In this document: one piece after another, positions 53,383-62,363 of the stretch
Layout: each line of letters opens with the position of its first letter
Position numbering within the stretch: position 1 is the stretch's first letter
NCBI RefSeq assembly: GCF_022026395.1
Contig: NZ_CP041767.1
Span: forward strand, 885,001-949,000
DNA from: Brevibacillus brevis
Lineage (GTDB): Bacteria; Bacillota; Bacilli; Brevibacillales; Brevibacillaceae
Direction of reading: 5' to 3'
DNA length: 64,000 nt
Notes under the pieces: generated by a model
Told to the model about the DNA's origin: nothing
Databases searched by the model: none
The model's input: only the letters and a program-made list of their open reading frames with translations
Position numbers and translations under genes: made by a program

Positions 53383-54785
53383 TGACGAGCAAAGTGCTGA
53401 TCGTAGACGACGAGGCCAATGTAAGAAAGGCATTGTCAACTACGCTGCGCAAAATGGGATACGAGCTCATGGAGGCTGGCAGTGGAGTAGAGGCTTTGGA
53501 ACAGGTCGAACGCTTTTGCCCGCAGGTCATGCTTTTGGATCTGCGTATGCCTCATTTAGACGGTATGGATACATTGCGCCGCCTGAACGAGAGAAAGGGA
53601 AGAATTCCGAGAGTCGTGATGATGACTGCCTATGGTTCCGCTAGTGACGTCATGGAGGCCATGAAGCTGGGAGCATTTGATTATGTGCAAAAGCCATTCG
53701 ACTTGGGGCAGGTCAAACAAGTCGTTGCTCACGCACTTACACAGGGAGAGCTGCTTGAGCAAGGCGAAGTCGGAAGAGTCCTACAGGAAGAGCAAGCGAA
53801 TCCAAACGGAACCAGCTTGATTGGCCTGAGTCTGGCTATGCAAAACGTGTACAAGCTGGTGGGAAAAGTAGCGATGTCTAAAGCCACTGTTTTGATTGAA
53901 GGGGAGAGCGGAACAGGCAAAGAGCTCATTGCAAGAGCGATCCATTCCAATAGCCCGCGGGCGGACAAGCCACTCATTCCTGTCAATTGCGGTGCGATTC
54001 CTGAAAATTTGCTGGAGAGCGAGTTGTTTGGATATGAACGGGGGGCATTTACAGGTGCCGTTCATCGCAAGCAAGGACTATTGGAGCTTGCGAATGGAGG
54101 TACGTTGTTCCTGGACGAAGTAGGAGAACTGAGCCTTTCTTTGCAGGTAAAACTGCTGCGGGTTTTGCAGGATCGCGTATTTATCCGGGTAGGAGGCATC
54201 GAGACCGTATCGGTTGACGTCCGCGTGATTGCTGCTACCAACCGTGATTTGCAGGAAAGAATTCGCCAGGAGCTTTTCCGCGAAGATCTATACTACCGGC
54301 TCAATGTCGTTCCGATTCGCATGCCGCCGCTTCGTGAGCGAAAAGAGGACATTCCTTTGCTAATCCGTCACTTCCTCGCTAAATATGGAAAAGAGGCAGG
54401 GAAGCATGACCTCTGCTTGTCCGCTGCTGCCACGGAAGCGCTAATCGCCTATCACTGGCCAGGCAATGTTCGTCAGCTAGAGAATACGATCGAACGGGCT
54501 GTTGTTTTGAGTAGAGGAGCAGTTATCGGTCACGAGCATGTTTTATCCCCTCTTCAGGAAAACAAGATGAGCGAACCAACCCCATGCCTTGGCAAAATCA
54601 GCTATGAAGGACGAACCATGCGGGAAATCATTGCCCAGGTTGAGCAGGAAGCAATTGCCCATGCCTTGCGCAAAGAACGCGGCAACAAGCTACAGACAGC
54701 GAAAAGGCTGGGCATATCACGGAGGGCACTGCTCTACAAGCTCCAAATGTACGGATTGGATTCGGCAATGGACGAAAGAGACTAG
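53382..54785 (+). CDS. sigma-54-dependent response regulator (AtoC-like)
   Basis: 467 residues from ATG 53382 with AAAGGAGG upstream. Receiver domain (ILIVDDE ... [11 protein letters not shown], phospho-Asp; KPFD), AAA+ module with [14 protein letters not shown] ([14 protein letters not shown]) and LFLDEVGEL, and a C-terminal Fis helix-turn-helix ([24 protein letters not shown]). It can activate the -24/-12 promoter found 100 bases downstream of its stop. Translationally coupled to the kinase. Confidence 0.95.
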   Translation: MTSKVLIVDDEANVRKALSTTLRKMGYELMEAGSGVEALEQVERFCPQVMLLDLRMPHLDGMDTLRRLNERKGRIPRVVMMTAYGSASDVMEAMKLGAFDYVQKPFDLGQVKQVVAHALTQGELLEQGEVGRVLQEEQANPNGTSLIGLSLAMQNVYKLVGKVAMSKATVLIEGESGTGKELIARAIHSNSPRADKPLIPVNCGAIPENLLESELFGYERGAFTGAVHRKQGLLELANGGTLFLDEVGELSLSLQVKLLRVLQDRVFIRVGGIETVSVDVRVIAATNRDLQERIRQELFREDLYYRLNVVPIRMPPLRERKEDIPLLIRHFLAKYGKEAGKHDLCLSAAATEALIAYHWPGNVRQLENTIERAVVLSRGAVIGHEHVLSPLQENKMSEPTPCLGKISYEGRTMREIIAQVEQEAIAHALRKERGNKLQTAKRLGISRRALLYKLQMYGLDSAMDERD

Positions 54786-54792
54786 TCACCCG

Positions 54793-54825
54793 ATGTGCGC
54801 AAACAAGTGTCATACTGTGCAAAAA
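54793..54825 (+). promoter_or_regulatory. possible upstream activator sites
   Basis: ATGTGCGCAAACAAGT (from 54793) and ACTGTGCAAAAAGT (from 54814) are imperfect direct repeats two helical turns apart, about 60-90 bases upstream of the -24 box, where sigma-54 activators bind. Confidence 0.35.
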
Positions 54826-54885
54826 GTAGTCAGCATAGCAGAGCAAATGTTTTGAAAGCGCATTCATTCTCCTTGAAAAACAGAT

Positions 54886-54901
54886 TGGCATCCCTCTTGC
54901 T
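54886..54901 (+). promoter_or_regulatory. sigma-54 (-24/-12) promoter
   Basis: TGGCAT (54886-54891), five bases, TTGCT (54897-54901): one mismatch to consensus, with the GG and GC doublets correct. It precedes the AtoE-like gene by 50 bases. Confidence 0.85.
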
Positions 54902-54951
54902 ATATCGAAAAGCACAAGAACACGAATGCTTTTAGAAAAGGGGATGAAAAT

Positions 54952-56277
54952 GTGTTTCAAGCGTTAACGAATGTTTCGGTCCGCATGGTGCAACGCTATT
55001 TGCCAGACGCCTTTTTATTTGCAATCATTTTGACCTTCCTCGTGTTTGTTGCCGGGATCGTCGTCAATGGCAAAACGCCGATGGAAATGGTCAACTACTG
55101 GGGAGGTGGCTTTTGGAGCTTGCTCAGCTTTACGATGCAAATGGTCATGATCCTGATTACGGGTCATACGCTAGCCAGTACGAATATTTGTAAGCGTGGC
55201 TTGAATGCCTTGGGATCACTGGCAAAGACGCCAGGTCAAGCGATTGTACTCGTCACAGTCGTTTCCTGTGTGGCGAACTGGATCAATTGGGGATTTGGCC
55301 TTGTCATCAGTGCACTGTTGGCACGCGTTCTTGCCAATCAAGTGGAAAAGGTAGACTATCGATTGCTCGTCGCCAGCGCATATGGCGGGTTTGTCGTCTG
55401 GCACGGAGGGCTTGCCGGCTCTGTTCCTTTGACGATCGCTACGGAAAAGCATAGCCTGGAAAACATCATCGGTGTCATTCCTACTTCGGAAACGATGTTT
55501 TCACCGATGAATCTGACCATTGTAGCCGCAATCATGATTGTCCTCCCGATTGTGAACAGATTCATGATGCCTGCCGAAAAAGATACGATTGTATTCAAGG
55601 GAGAAGGGATAGCGCAACAAGAAATGGCTGCTGCTACTGAAACTACAATTGACAATACTCCTGCTTCTCAAATGGAAAACAGCCGTTTGATCTCGGTTCT
55701 TGTTTCAGTACTCGGAATTATTTATTTGATTTACTATTTTGCTGATAAAGGCTTTAAGCTGAATCTGGATGTCGTCATCATGGGCTTCTTGTTTCTGGGC
55801 ATACTGCTTCATGGGACACCGCGCAAGTTTTTGGATGCCATGAATGAAGCAGTGAAAACCACGACAGGGATCGTCGTCCAGTTCCCGTTTTATGCAGGGA
55901 TCATCGGAATGATGACGGCTTCAGGATTGGCGGCGAGTATCTCTCAATGGTTTATTAGCATCTCGACGCCTACTACCTTCCCGCTGTTCACGTTTTGGAG
56001 TGCAGGCTTATTGAACATATTCATTCCTTCTGGTGGAGGGCAATGGGCAGTACAGGGACCAATCATGCTGCCTGTTGCCACTGAATTGGGTGTTTCCCAT
56101 GCAAAAGTCGCGATGGCCATTGCTTGGGGGGATGCGTGGACGAACTTGATTCAGCCTTTCTGGGCATTACCTGTGCTAGCTCTTGCTGGATTGGGTGCGA
56201 GGGATATCATGGGTTACTGCTTGATGATGCTGATTGTGACAGGCGCCATTATCAGCTTGGGATTTTTGCTTTTTTAG
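54952..56277 (+). CDS. atoE: short-chain fatty acid transporter, AtoE family
   Basis: 441 residues, start GTG or ATG after AAAGGGGATGAAAAT. About 11 hydrophobic segments; GGGFWSLLSFTMQMVMILITGHTLA, WINWGFGLVISALLAR, VWHGGLAGSVPLTIA and FIPSGGGQWAVQGPIML match AtoE. E. coli AtoE takes up short-chain fatty acids such as acetoacetate and butyrate. Here it is driven by a sigma-54 promoter beside a matching kinase-regulator pair. No CoA transferase gene lies nearby. Confidence 0.9.
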   Translation: MFQALTNVSVRMVQRYLPDAFLFAIILTFLVFVAGIVVNGKTPMEMVNYWGGGFWSLLSFTMQMVMILITGHTLASTNICKRGLNALGSLAKTPGQAIVLVTVVSCVANWINWGFGLVISALLARVLANQVEKVDYRLLVASAYGGFVVWHGGLAGSVPLTIATEKHSLENIIGVIPTSETMFSPMNLTIVAAIMIVLPIVNRFMMPAEKDTIVFKGEGIAQQEMAAATETTIDNTPASQMENSRLISVLVSVLGIIYLIYYFADKGFKLNLDVVIMGFLFLGILLHGTPRKFLDAMNEAVKTTTGIVVQFPFYAGIIGMMTASGLAASISQWFISISTPTTFPLFTFWSAGLLNIFIPSGGGQWAVQGPIMLPVATELGVSHAKVAMAIAWGDAWTNLIQPFWALPVLALAGLGARDIMGYCLMMLIVTGAIISLGFLLF

Positions 56278-56363
56278 CGAAGCGCTTACGTTCATTGCCA
56301 ATCGCGGCGTTTTTTGATATGATAATGGGAGTTACCCCAAGAAAATAACTGCATATGTACGGA

Positions 56364-56462
56364 GTTTTCTAGGGTTCCGCGGTCAGTCATCTGGCCGGTC
56401 AGGACCGAGAGAAAACCCACGACCACGGTCGTGTACACGGAGGGATAAAAGCCCGGGAGGAA
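56364..56462 (+). promoter_or_regulatory. guanidine-I (ykkC) riboswitch aptamer
   Basis: The conserved blocks are all present in order: TTTTCTAGGGTTCCGCGG, GGTCAGGACCGAGAGAAAAC, and GTACACGGAGGGATAAAAGC followed by CCGGGAGG. This is the ykkC-type aptamer that binds free guanidinium. The 3' strand of the aptamer (AGCCCGGG) is also the left arm of the terminator. It precedes an SMR transporter pair, the classic context. Confidence 0.95.
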
Positions 56463-56497
56463 TATCTGTGATGGTATTCACCCGAGGCTTTTTTTGC
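56450..56497 (+). terminator. riboswitch-controlled terminator
   Basis: AGCCCGGG (from 56450) pairs with CCCGAGGCT, followed by TTTTTTTG. Guanidine binding would hold AGCCCGGG in the aptamer and let transcription continue. Confidence 0.8.
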
Positions 56498-56601
56498 ATT
56501 CGGAAAGCCTGAGCCATCTTGGATGAGTATGTATTTTGGGGAACGATAAAAACGGATACGTCCGTTGCGATGAGCGTAAAAGAAAGAGGAGGGAGCCAGA
56601 A

Positions 56602-56955
56602 ATGGGGAAATATTGGTTGATGGTTGTCGTAGCAGCAGTATTTGAAGTCATGTGGGTAGCTGGCTTGAAGCACGCCGACAGCTTTTGGTCATGGGTGTTA
56701 ACCATTATTGCGATTATTATCAGCTTTGGTGTTTTGGTCTATTCAGGGAAAAAGCTGCCGACGAGTACGGTTTATGCGATCTTCGTCGGTTTGGGTACGG
56801 CCGGTACCGTTATTAGCGAAATGGTCCTGTTTGGAGAACCGTTTAGCTGGGCAAAAGTGGGCTTGATCGCGCTTCTTCTGGGGGGAATCCTTGGATTGAA
56901 GCTGGTCACACCGGACCATGAAGAGAAGCCGAAGAGGGAGGGTGAAGTAGCATGA
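56602..56955 (+). CDS. ykkC: SMR-family guanidinium exporter subunit (YkkC type)
   Basis: 117 residues from ATG 56602 after AGGAGGGAGCC. Four transmembrane helices with the essential Glu15 ([17 protein letters not shown]) and a hydrophilic tail. With the next gene it forms a heteromeric small multidrug resistance pair. Riboswitch control indicates guanidinium export, as for Gdx proteins, but as a two-gene pair it may have broader substrates, as YkkCD of B. subtilis does. Overlaps the next gene by 4 bases (ATGA). Confidence 0.92.
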   Translation: MGKYWLMVVVAAVFEVMWVAGLKHADSFWSWVLTIIAIIISFGVLVYSGKKLPTSTVYAIFVGLGTAGTVISEMVLFGEPFSWAKVGLIALLLGGILGLKLVTPDHEEKPKREGEVA

Positions 56956-57266
56956 CATGGGTATCCTTGATTTTTGCGGGGTTGTTTGAGGTCGTAGGCG
57001 TGATGGGGATTACACAGGTCAACCAGAAGCCTTCTCTCCGCTCCTTTGCGGTACTGATCGGTGGCTTTTCCCTCAGCTTCTTCCTCTTGTCCTTTGCCAT
57101 GAGAGAAATCCCTATGGGAACGGCCTATGCGGTTTGGACAGGGATTGGTACGGTAGGTAGCGCTCTTGTTGGGATGTTGTTCTATGGAGAAGCAAAAGAC
57201 AAGCTGCGGATCTTATGTATCGCCGTGGTGATTATAGCAGTAGCAGGATTGAAATTAGTAGCATAA
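56952..57266 (+). CDS. ykkD: SMR-family guanidinium exporter subunit (YkkD type)
   Basis: 104 residues, four helices, essential Glu13 ([16 protein letters not shown]), and [19 protein letters not shown] motif of the family. Translationally coupled to the preceding subunit gene; shares its riboswitch. Confidence 0.92.
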   Translation: MTWVSLIFAGLFEVVGVMGITQVNQKPSLRSFAVLIGGFSLSFFLLSFAMREIPMGTAYAVWTGIGTVGSALVGMLFYGEAKDKLRILCIAVVIIAVAGLKLVA

Positions 57267-57290
57267 GGTAGCGGTATTAAGGAAAGGCAA

Positions 57291-57328
57291 AAGGCAGATA
57301 TTCCCCTTCGGATGTCTGCCTTTTCTTT
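57291..57328 (+). terminator. terminator after the SMR pair
   Basis: AAAGGCAGA (57291-57299) pairs with TCTGCCTTT (57316-57324), then TCTTTG. Confidence 0.75.
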
Positions 57329-57419
57329 GTGTATATGTTCCATTTCTCATAAGGAACACTCCTTACGAATAGGGAATAGTAAAGGAAATCGTCTCGTTCA
57401 AGGAGGGAATGGCAACACC

Positions 57420-58397
57420 ATGAGCTCTATCTGGGCAACGCTAAAAAAGGGAAATACGTCCTCGGCGACAGCGGCTTTGGGGAACACAGGGCTTGCTATC
57501 GCAAAAGGCTTTGCGGCTGTCTATAGCGGGAGTGGAGCCATGTTTGCGTCGGCGATGCATTCTGTAGCCGATGCGGTCAACCAGTTCTTCGTTTTCTTTG
57601 GCAGCGTACTCGCAGAGAAAAAACCGACACCGAGGTTCCCTACAGGCTTTGGTCGTGTCATTAACATTTTCTGTATGGTCGCTGTGATCGTCGTAACCAT
57701 CATGGCCTACGAAACCATTATCAAAGGCTTGCATCTCATTTCCGAGCCAGCAGAATCCAGCCATTTTTGGTTGAATTTCATCATTTTGTCTCTGGCGGTC
57801 ATTGTGGATGGATACGTGCTGGTGAAAGTGATGTTCGAAATCGTTCATGAAGCTCGGGTGGAAGCGAAAGGCTTTGCTGTCATCCCTGCAGCCTTTCGAA
57901 ATGTAGGACGTGCGGCTCCCCCGACACGACTTGTCTTTTACGAAGACATCGTAGCTACACTCGGTGCGTTATTGGCGCTGATTGCCGTTATCATCACTAC
58001 GTTTACTTCTTTTGCCTTGCTGGACGGGATTGCCACCATTCTGATCGGGATTCTCATGGTGGGCGTGGCATTCAGGGTAGGGTACGACAACATGGTCGGT
58101 TTAATTGGTATTGCAGCCCCCAAAGAAATCGAGGATCGGGTAGCCAAAGTCATTTTTGCTGATCCGGATGTGACGGACATCAACAAGCTGCGGATTGTAC
58201 AGGAAGGGCGTTTTTACCATGTGGAGAGCTACGTCGAGCTGCGGACGGGACTGAGCCTTGCTGTGGCGGACGATATTAAATATCGCATTCGCGACAGCTT
58301 GCTGACTGACCCGGATATTAGCGATGTGACAATGGGGATTTTGGAGGACAACGGCGTGGACAACTGGAAGCAACTAACGGACCAGGGAATCACGTAG
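57420..58397 (+). CDS. cation diffusion facilitator family transporter
   Basis: 325 residues from ATG 57420; AGGAGGG lies 12 bases upstream. N-terminal six-helix domain (GNTGLAIAKGFAAVYSGSGAMFASAMHSVADAVNQFFVFFG) where the metal motif is HSVAD, and a C-terminal cytoplasmic domain (RVAKVIFADPDVTDINKLRIVQEGRFYHVESYVELRTG). Such proteins export Zn, Fe or Mn by proton antiport. The NTG and HxxxD pattern fits the CDF group with less typical metal residues. Confidence 0.85.
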   Translation: MSSIWATLKKGNTSSATAALGNTGLAIAKGFAAVYSGSGAMFASAMHSVADAVNQFFVFFGSVLAEKKPTPRFPTGFGRVINIFCMVAVIVVTIMAYETIIKGLHLISEPAESSHFWLNFIILSLAVIVDGYVLVKVMFEIVHEARVEAKGFAVIPAAFRNVGRAAPPTRLVFYEDIVATLGALLALIAVIITTFTSFALLDGIATILIGILMVGVAFRVGYDNMVGLIGIAAPKEIEDRVAKVIFADPDVTDINKLRIVQEGRFYHVESYVELRTGLSLAVADDIKYRIRDSLLTDPDISDVTMGILEDNGVDNWKQLTDQGIT

Positions 58398-58407
58398 ACA
58401 AATAGAA

Positions 58408-58446
58408 AAAGCCCCACACCAGGTAAGTAAGCAGGTGTGGGGCTTG
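58408..58446. terminator. bidirectional terminator
   Basis: GCCCCACACC (58411-58420) pairs with GGTGTGGGGC (58433-58442), flanked by A and T runs, between convergent genes. Confidence 0.85.
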
Positions 58447-58469
58447 GGTTTGTGTTAAGGGTGTGATGA

Positions 58470-59819
58470 TTAGGAGACGGTCAACAGTTCTTGTTGCTCC
58501 GATTCATCTTTTTCCAAACGCGTAATCAGAACGCGTGTGACACGGTGATGATCCATCTGCTTGACGGTGAACAGGTGGTTTTCCCATTCTACTGTCGCAC
58601 CAACAGCGATTTCTTCTTCCAACTGGCTGTACAACCAACCGCCAATCGTGTCTACATCTTCGGATTCGAGTTCGAACGGAAGATGGTCATTCAGGTCAGC
58701 CAATACGAGCATACCGGATACAGAGAGGCCATTGTCCAGCTTTTCAATCTCTGGTCTTTCCTCATCAAACTCGTCTTGGATATCCCCAACGATTTCTTCC
58801 AAAATATCCTCCATCGTTACGAGACCGGCTGTTCCGCCGTACTCGTCGATGACAATCGCGAGCTGTGAACGGTTTTTCTGCATCAGGCGCAATACCGTGC
58901 TGATTTCCATGGTTTCCGGTACGGTCAGGACAGGGCGGACCAACGTATCCAGCTCTACGCTTCCGTCTTGCAAGGCAGAAAGGTAGAAGTCTGTCGCATG
59001 GACAAAACCAATGATGTTGTCCTTGTCCTCAGCTGCAACCGGAAAACGCGTGTGGCGCTGCGAGCGGATAATCTCCAGGTTTTCTTCAAAGGTATTCGTC
59101 GTATATAAGCAAACCATATCAATGCGCGGGATCATCGTTTCCCGAGCGACGGTTTCGGAGAAGTCAAAAACTTGTTCCACAAGAGCCAATTCGGTTTGGT
59201 CGATATGGCCACTTTGGTGACTTTGGTTGACCAAAATTCGAATTTCTTCTTCCGTATGTGCCGCTTCATGTTCTGAGATGGCTTCGAGTCCGAGTCGTCT
59301 CATGAGAGCGTTGGCGGTTCCGTTCAAGAACCAGATGGCAGGGTAAAGCAATTTATAGAAAAACATCAATGGCGCGGCAACCCACAACGAGGTGATTTCT
59401 GCTTTTTGAATGGCCAATGATTTCGGAGCCAACTCACCCAAGACAATGTGGAGGAACGTAATAATCGCAAAGGCTACACCAAAAGAAATCGCGGAGATCG
59501 CATATCCAGGCAATCCTGAGGATCCAAGCAAAGGCTCCACAATCATATGGGCAATGGCCGGTTCCCCGACCCAACCCAGTCCCAGCGAGGCGAGAGTGAT
59601 CCCGACCTGGCAGGCTGATAGGTAAGCGTCTAGCTTATGCGTTACTTTTTGGGCATAGACTGCACGTCTGTTACCTTCATTCACCATCTGTGTCAGGCGC
59701 GTCTGCCGCACCTTCACGAGTGAGAACTCTGCGGCTACGAAAAAGCCGTTGAGAAAAACAAGAAATATAACAAGCAGTAGGTTGAGCACTATCGGGACGG
59801 TGTCCAAGTAACAAGTCAT
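58470..59819 (-). CDS. CNNM/CorC-type transporter with CBS domains
   Basis: 449 residues. Residues about 5-200 are a DUF21/CNNM transmembrane domain (FLVFLNGFFVAAEFSLVKVRQTRL ... LHIVLGELAPKSLAIQKAE); two CBS domains (about 210-335: VARETMIPRIDMVCLYTTNTF ... ATDFYLSALQDG ... IVIDEYGGTAGLVTMEDILEEIVGDI) and a C-terminal CorC-HlyC domain follow. Members are implicated in Mg2+ export or resistance. ATG sits right on GAGAGG, so the start at TTG 59807 is also possible. A structured leader lies upstream. Confidence 0.88.
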   Translation of the reverse strand: MTCYLDTVPIVLNLLLVIFLVFLNGFFVAAEFSLVKVRQTRLTQMVNEGNRRAVYAQKVTHKLDAYLSACQVGITLASLGLGWVGEPAIAHMIVEPLLGSSGLPGYAISAISFGVAFAIITFLHIVLGELAPKSLAIQKAEITSLWVAAPLMFFYKLLYPAIWFLNGTANALMRRLGLEAISEHEAAHTEEEIRILVNQSHQSGHIDQTELALVEQVFDFSETVARETMIPRIDMVCLYTTNTFEENLEIIRSQRHTRFPVAAEDKDNIIGFVHATDFYLSALQDGSVELDTLVRPVLTVPETMEISTVLRLMQKNRSQLAIVIDEYGGTAGLVTMEDILEEIVGDIQDEFDEERPEIEKLDNGLSVSGMLVLADLNDHLPFELESEDVDTIGGWLYSQLEEEIAVGATVEWENHLFTVKQMDHHRVTRVLITRLEKDESEQQELLTVS

Positions 59820-59839
59820 CCTCTCTGGAATTTTATGAA

Positions 59840-60000
59840 AGTACTATTTTCTATTTTACTCTGATTGGGTGGAACGCACAAAAGCGATATACCACCGTAG
59901 GGGGCGTTTTACGCCCTTTTGGTCGGGAAGAGCGACTCTCAGATAACCGTAGCGCATGTTTTTGCGCTCGGAGAACGCCGCAGATGGGCATCCATTTTTG
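59840..60000 (-). promoter_or_regulatory. structured leader ahead of the CNNM/CBS gene
   Basis: On the minus strand three strong hairpins follow each other: CCGAGCGCA with TGCGCTACGG, GTCG with CGAC, and GGGCGT with ACGCCC, then GGTGG pairs with CCACC. I recognise neither M-box nor yybP-ykoY consensus blocks in it. It may be a regulatory RNA for the metal-linked gene, or merely spacer. Confidence 0.3.
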
Positions 60001-60024
60001 TCAAGCAACGCAAAGTGCAAGCGG

Positions 60025-61137
60025 TTACCTGTGCAGTATTTGTTGGGCGTACACGAAAAACGCTGACAAAACAGCAGCTAAACCGAGATAGGCAGCCAAC
60101 ACTTTCCACTTCGTAGAGGCAGGTGCGTCGTAGTACGTAGTGAGCTGGTGCATTTGCTCATCCAGTTCAGCCAGCCTCTCTTGCGCCGCACGTTCTCCAT
60201 CACGGAGCGCATCCGATGGGATCGGTCGGTTCGGGTCAGAATCGTAATACAGTACAGGCTCTCGTTCCCACAGTCTGAACAGTTCCCATTTTCTGTTCAC
60301 ATACACTTTATCGAGTCGCTTGAAATCACGCTGAAGGCGTTTTTTGTCCTGCAAAAATGGAACATAGAATTTCTTCAAATCTTCCTGATTGATCGCATTG
60401 ACCTCGGCATTCATTTGCGTGCGAATATCCCATGTCGATTCCAGAGCGGGCCATTTGGCTATGCTTTGCTGGAAGTCTGCAATCTTTTCGCGCTCGTATT
60501 GCAGGAGCTTTTGTTGATAGCTTCCACGTAGGCGGTTGTACCACGTAATCAAGCCGATGATGAAAATGATCACAGTAATCGGTCCTGGGTTGGCGAACAG
60601 CATAACGCCAAGCCCGACTAACCCGATAAACCAAATCTTCGTCGACAATACCGAAACGATGCGGCCGCCATCCAGCGGGGAGATGGGCAGCAGGTTAAAT
60701 AAATTGAGCATGGCGCCCAAGTAGATAACCAAGCCCCAGAAAGGGTCCTGCGTATACCAATACAGCGGGAGGGCAGGCAAGAAAGCAATCATCCCCGCCA
60801 AGGGTCCGCCGTAGGCTAAGTACGCCTCCGTTTTTGCATCGCGCGGCATGTCTTTCATGGCAATGAAGGCTCCGGCAAAAGGAATGAAGACAGCGGGTGA
60901 AGTCGCGATTCCTTTTCGCTTGGCGGCAATCACATGGCCCATTTCGTGGACGAAGATCAGATAGACGAGAGCCACGGCGAATTTCCATCCGTAGAAAACG
61001 GCATACGCCCACAAGGTAATCCCCATGGATATAATGGTGGTTCCGAATTTCGAAAACTTCAGTATGCTAAGTATCCATTTTAAATTGGCAAGTAAGAAAG
61101 CACCGATCGCCAAAAGGACTGAACGGCTTTTTTTCAT
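60025..61137 (-). CDS. site-2 protease (M50) family membrane protein
   Basis: 370 residues. Zinc-binding HEMGH (His64, Glu65, His68) in a membrane helix and the second metal motif NLLPISPLDGGR (around Asp154) are intact. Five to six hydrophobic segments, then a charged cytoplasmic tail (about 205-345) rich in helices, and a last C-terminal helix. Such intramembrane proteases activate membrane-bound regulators; no partner is apparent nearby. Confidence 0.85.
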   Translation of the reverse strand: MKKSRSVLLAIGAFLLANLKWILSILKFSKFGTTIISMGITLWAYAVFYGWKFAVALVYLIFVHEMGHVIAAKRKGIATSPAVFIPFAGAFIAMKDMPRDAKTEAYLAYGGPLAGMIAFLPALPLYWYTQDPFWGLVIYLGAMLNLFNLLPISPLDGGRIVSVLSTKIWFIGLVGLGVMLFANPGPITVIIFIIGLITWYNRLRGSYQQKLLQYEREKIADFQQSIAKWPALESTWDIRTQMNAEVNAINQEDLKKFYVPFLQDKKRLQRDFKRLDKVYVNRKWELFRLWEREPVLYYDSDPNRPIPSDALRDGERAAQERLAELDEQMHQLTTYYDAPASTKWKVLAAYLGLAAVLSAFFVYAQQILHR

Positions 61138-61205
61138 CGTTTTTCCTCCCAGAAGATATAGGCAGATATTCCTTCTTACGAATCAAAGAGAGAGAAGTTT
61201 CTTTT

Positions 61206-61508
61206 CTAGTTGCCATCCAGACGAGGGTTGGTGAAGTAAAAGCCGTACTCGCCATGGAGCGGATTGTAGCTCAGATGTCCCCCGTCGAAGTACCAGAAAT
61301 CAGTCGGACGAATGACAAATCGCAATCCCTCTACTTCAAACACAGCATCATCGGTGAGGGTCTCATCTTTTTCAATCGCATAAAACATGCCACCGGTCCC
61401 GGGGCCGCTTGTTCGTACATATAATCGAAGCGTATCTCCCGGAACAAAGCCGGCATAACGTTGATAGGCAAGGGAAAACGCTGGTTCTATCGCAAGTGTA
61501 ATACTCAT
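61206..61508 (-). CDS. HesB/IscA-like small protein without metal-binding cysteines
   Basis: 100 residues. The fold-specific pattern (SLAYQRYAGFVPGDTLRLYVRTSGPGTGGMFYAIEKDETLTDDAVFEVEGLRFVIRPTDFWYFDGGHLSYN) matches HesB/YneR-type iron-sulfur biosynthesis proteins, but no Cys is present at the usual ligand positions. So it probably does not carry clusters as A-type scaffolds do. Divergent groups like YneR are common in Bacillales. Confidence 0.75.
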   Translation of the reverse strand: MSITLAIEPAFSLAYQRYAGFVPGDTLRLYVRTSGPGTGGMFYAIEKDETLTDDAVFEVEGLRFVIRPTDFWYFDGGHLSYNPLHGEYGFYFTNPRLDGN

Positions 61509-61591
61509 GGACTAGCTCCTTTCTGCTACTTGACTTCCATTGTAACACAAGTCAGAGTAGTGTCCCGAGGCTCAAGGTGCAGGTGCAATCC

Positions 61592-61631
61592 AAAAACACC
61601 CGTCCGGTCAGATGTGCCTCTGCCGAACGGG
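61592..61631 (-). terminator. terminator of the DUF3905 gene
   Basis: CCCGTCCGG (61599-61607) pairs with CCGAACGGG (61623-61631) with one mismatch; on the minus strand it is followed by TGTTTTTGG. Confidence 0.65.
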
Positions 61632-61651
61632 CTTGCATGAAAAAGCTGGTA

Positions 61652-62008
61652 TTAGTCCTTGCCTTTGCTCACATCGAGGGTAGGGTGCATAAAGCGCGCT
61701 CTATCTGGTTCTTCTTGATCCTCAAGGAGCTCACGGTTTTCTATCGAGTTCCAGCCAATGTCATTGGTCGGATGTACCCACCGGTCCCCTGCCATGACGG
61801 AGGGATCGGTTTCTGTGCTCCAGTTGTGTAAGGGAGATTCCTTGGACTCGTACAAGCTGTCACCGATGACGACTCCGAACTCATTGACGAATGGCTTTTG
61901 AATCGTACGGGACGAGTTTTTGAAGTCAGGAGCACTGATTTGATGCGGCAGCGTCCCATCGAGGGAAATATCCTTCGTCTGATCGTTCTTCTGCTTCTCG
62001 TTATCCAT
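61652..62008 (-). CDS. DUF3905-like small protein of spore formers
   Basis: 118 residues. AAAGGAGGTCC precedes two adjacent ATGs (62011, 62008); 62008 has the better spacing. Hydrophilic, with ESPLHNWSTETDPSVMAGDRWVHPTNDIGWNS and MHPTLDVSKGKD, matching a small Bacillales family (DUF3905). No function is known; it is found in spore formers. Confidence 0.65.
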   Translation of the reverse strand: MDNEKQKNDQTKDISLDGTLPHQISAPDFKNSSRTIQKPFVNEFGVVIGDSLYESKESPLHNWSTETDPSVMAGDRWVHPTNDIGWNSIENRELLEDQEEPDRARFMHPTLDVSKGKD

Positions 62009-62096
62009 CATCTGGACCTCCTTTTTTCCCATAGCATGCATCAGTCACTGACCCCTTATTCGGTTTCGGATGGGAGCTTGCGCCTGCCGTCCAGTA

Positions 62097-62132
62097 AAAA
62101 TCGCCGAGCATAATGGCTGCCCGGCGGTTTTC
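62097..62132 (-). terminator. terminator of the sspK-like gene
   Basis: AAAATCGCCG with CGGCGGTTTT, plus an inner AGC/GCT pair; on the minus strand it ends with a T run. Confidence 0.65.
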
Positions 62133-62135
62133 TTG

Positions 62136-62267
62136 TTAGCGGTTTTCTTTTAGCCTTTCTTGTGGTTCACTATTAATGGAGCCGTCAGAGCGGACAGCCT
62201 CGGATTGGGCTTTGGGTCCTCGAATTTCAGCGGTTTTTCCAAAATCTTTTTCTTTGTTGCGAACCAT
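62136..62267 (-). CDS. sspK: small acid-soluble spore protein K-like
   Basis: 43 residues, start ATG with GAGGAGGACATCAC upstream. MVRNKEKDFG at the N-terminus and DGSINSEPQERLKE near the C-terminus match the SspK-type minor spore proteins (MVRNK... ...PQERM). These small basic proteins are made in the forespore and packed in the spore core. The gene is too short for routine detection but has codon use and a ribosome binding site of a real gene. Confidence 0.65.
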   Translation of the reverse strand: MVRNKEKDFGKTAEIRGPKAQSEAVRSDGSINSEPQERLKENR

Positions 62268-62363
62268 GTGATGTCCTCCTCTTTGTGAAAGATGAAGATA
62301 GTATGACCCGGATGGGGCCAGAGAATGAGGACAGAATGAGGATAGGGAAAGGGTGGCAATTCA

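Noticed and set aside
59840..60000. yybP-ykoY manganese riboswitch or M-box
   Set aside because: The diagnostic blocks (GGGGAGUAGC-type loop, M-box core) are not seen; kept only as an unassigned structured leader.
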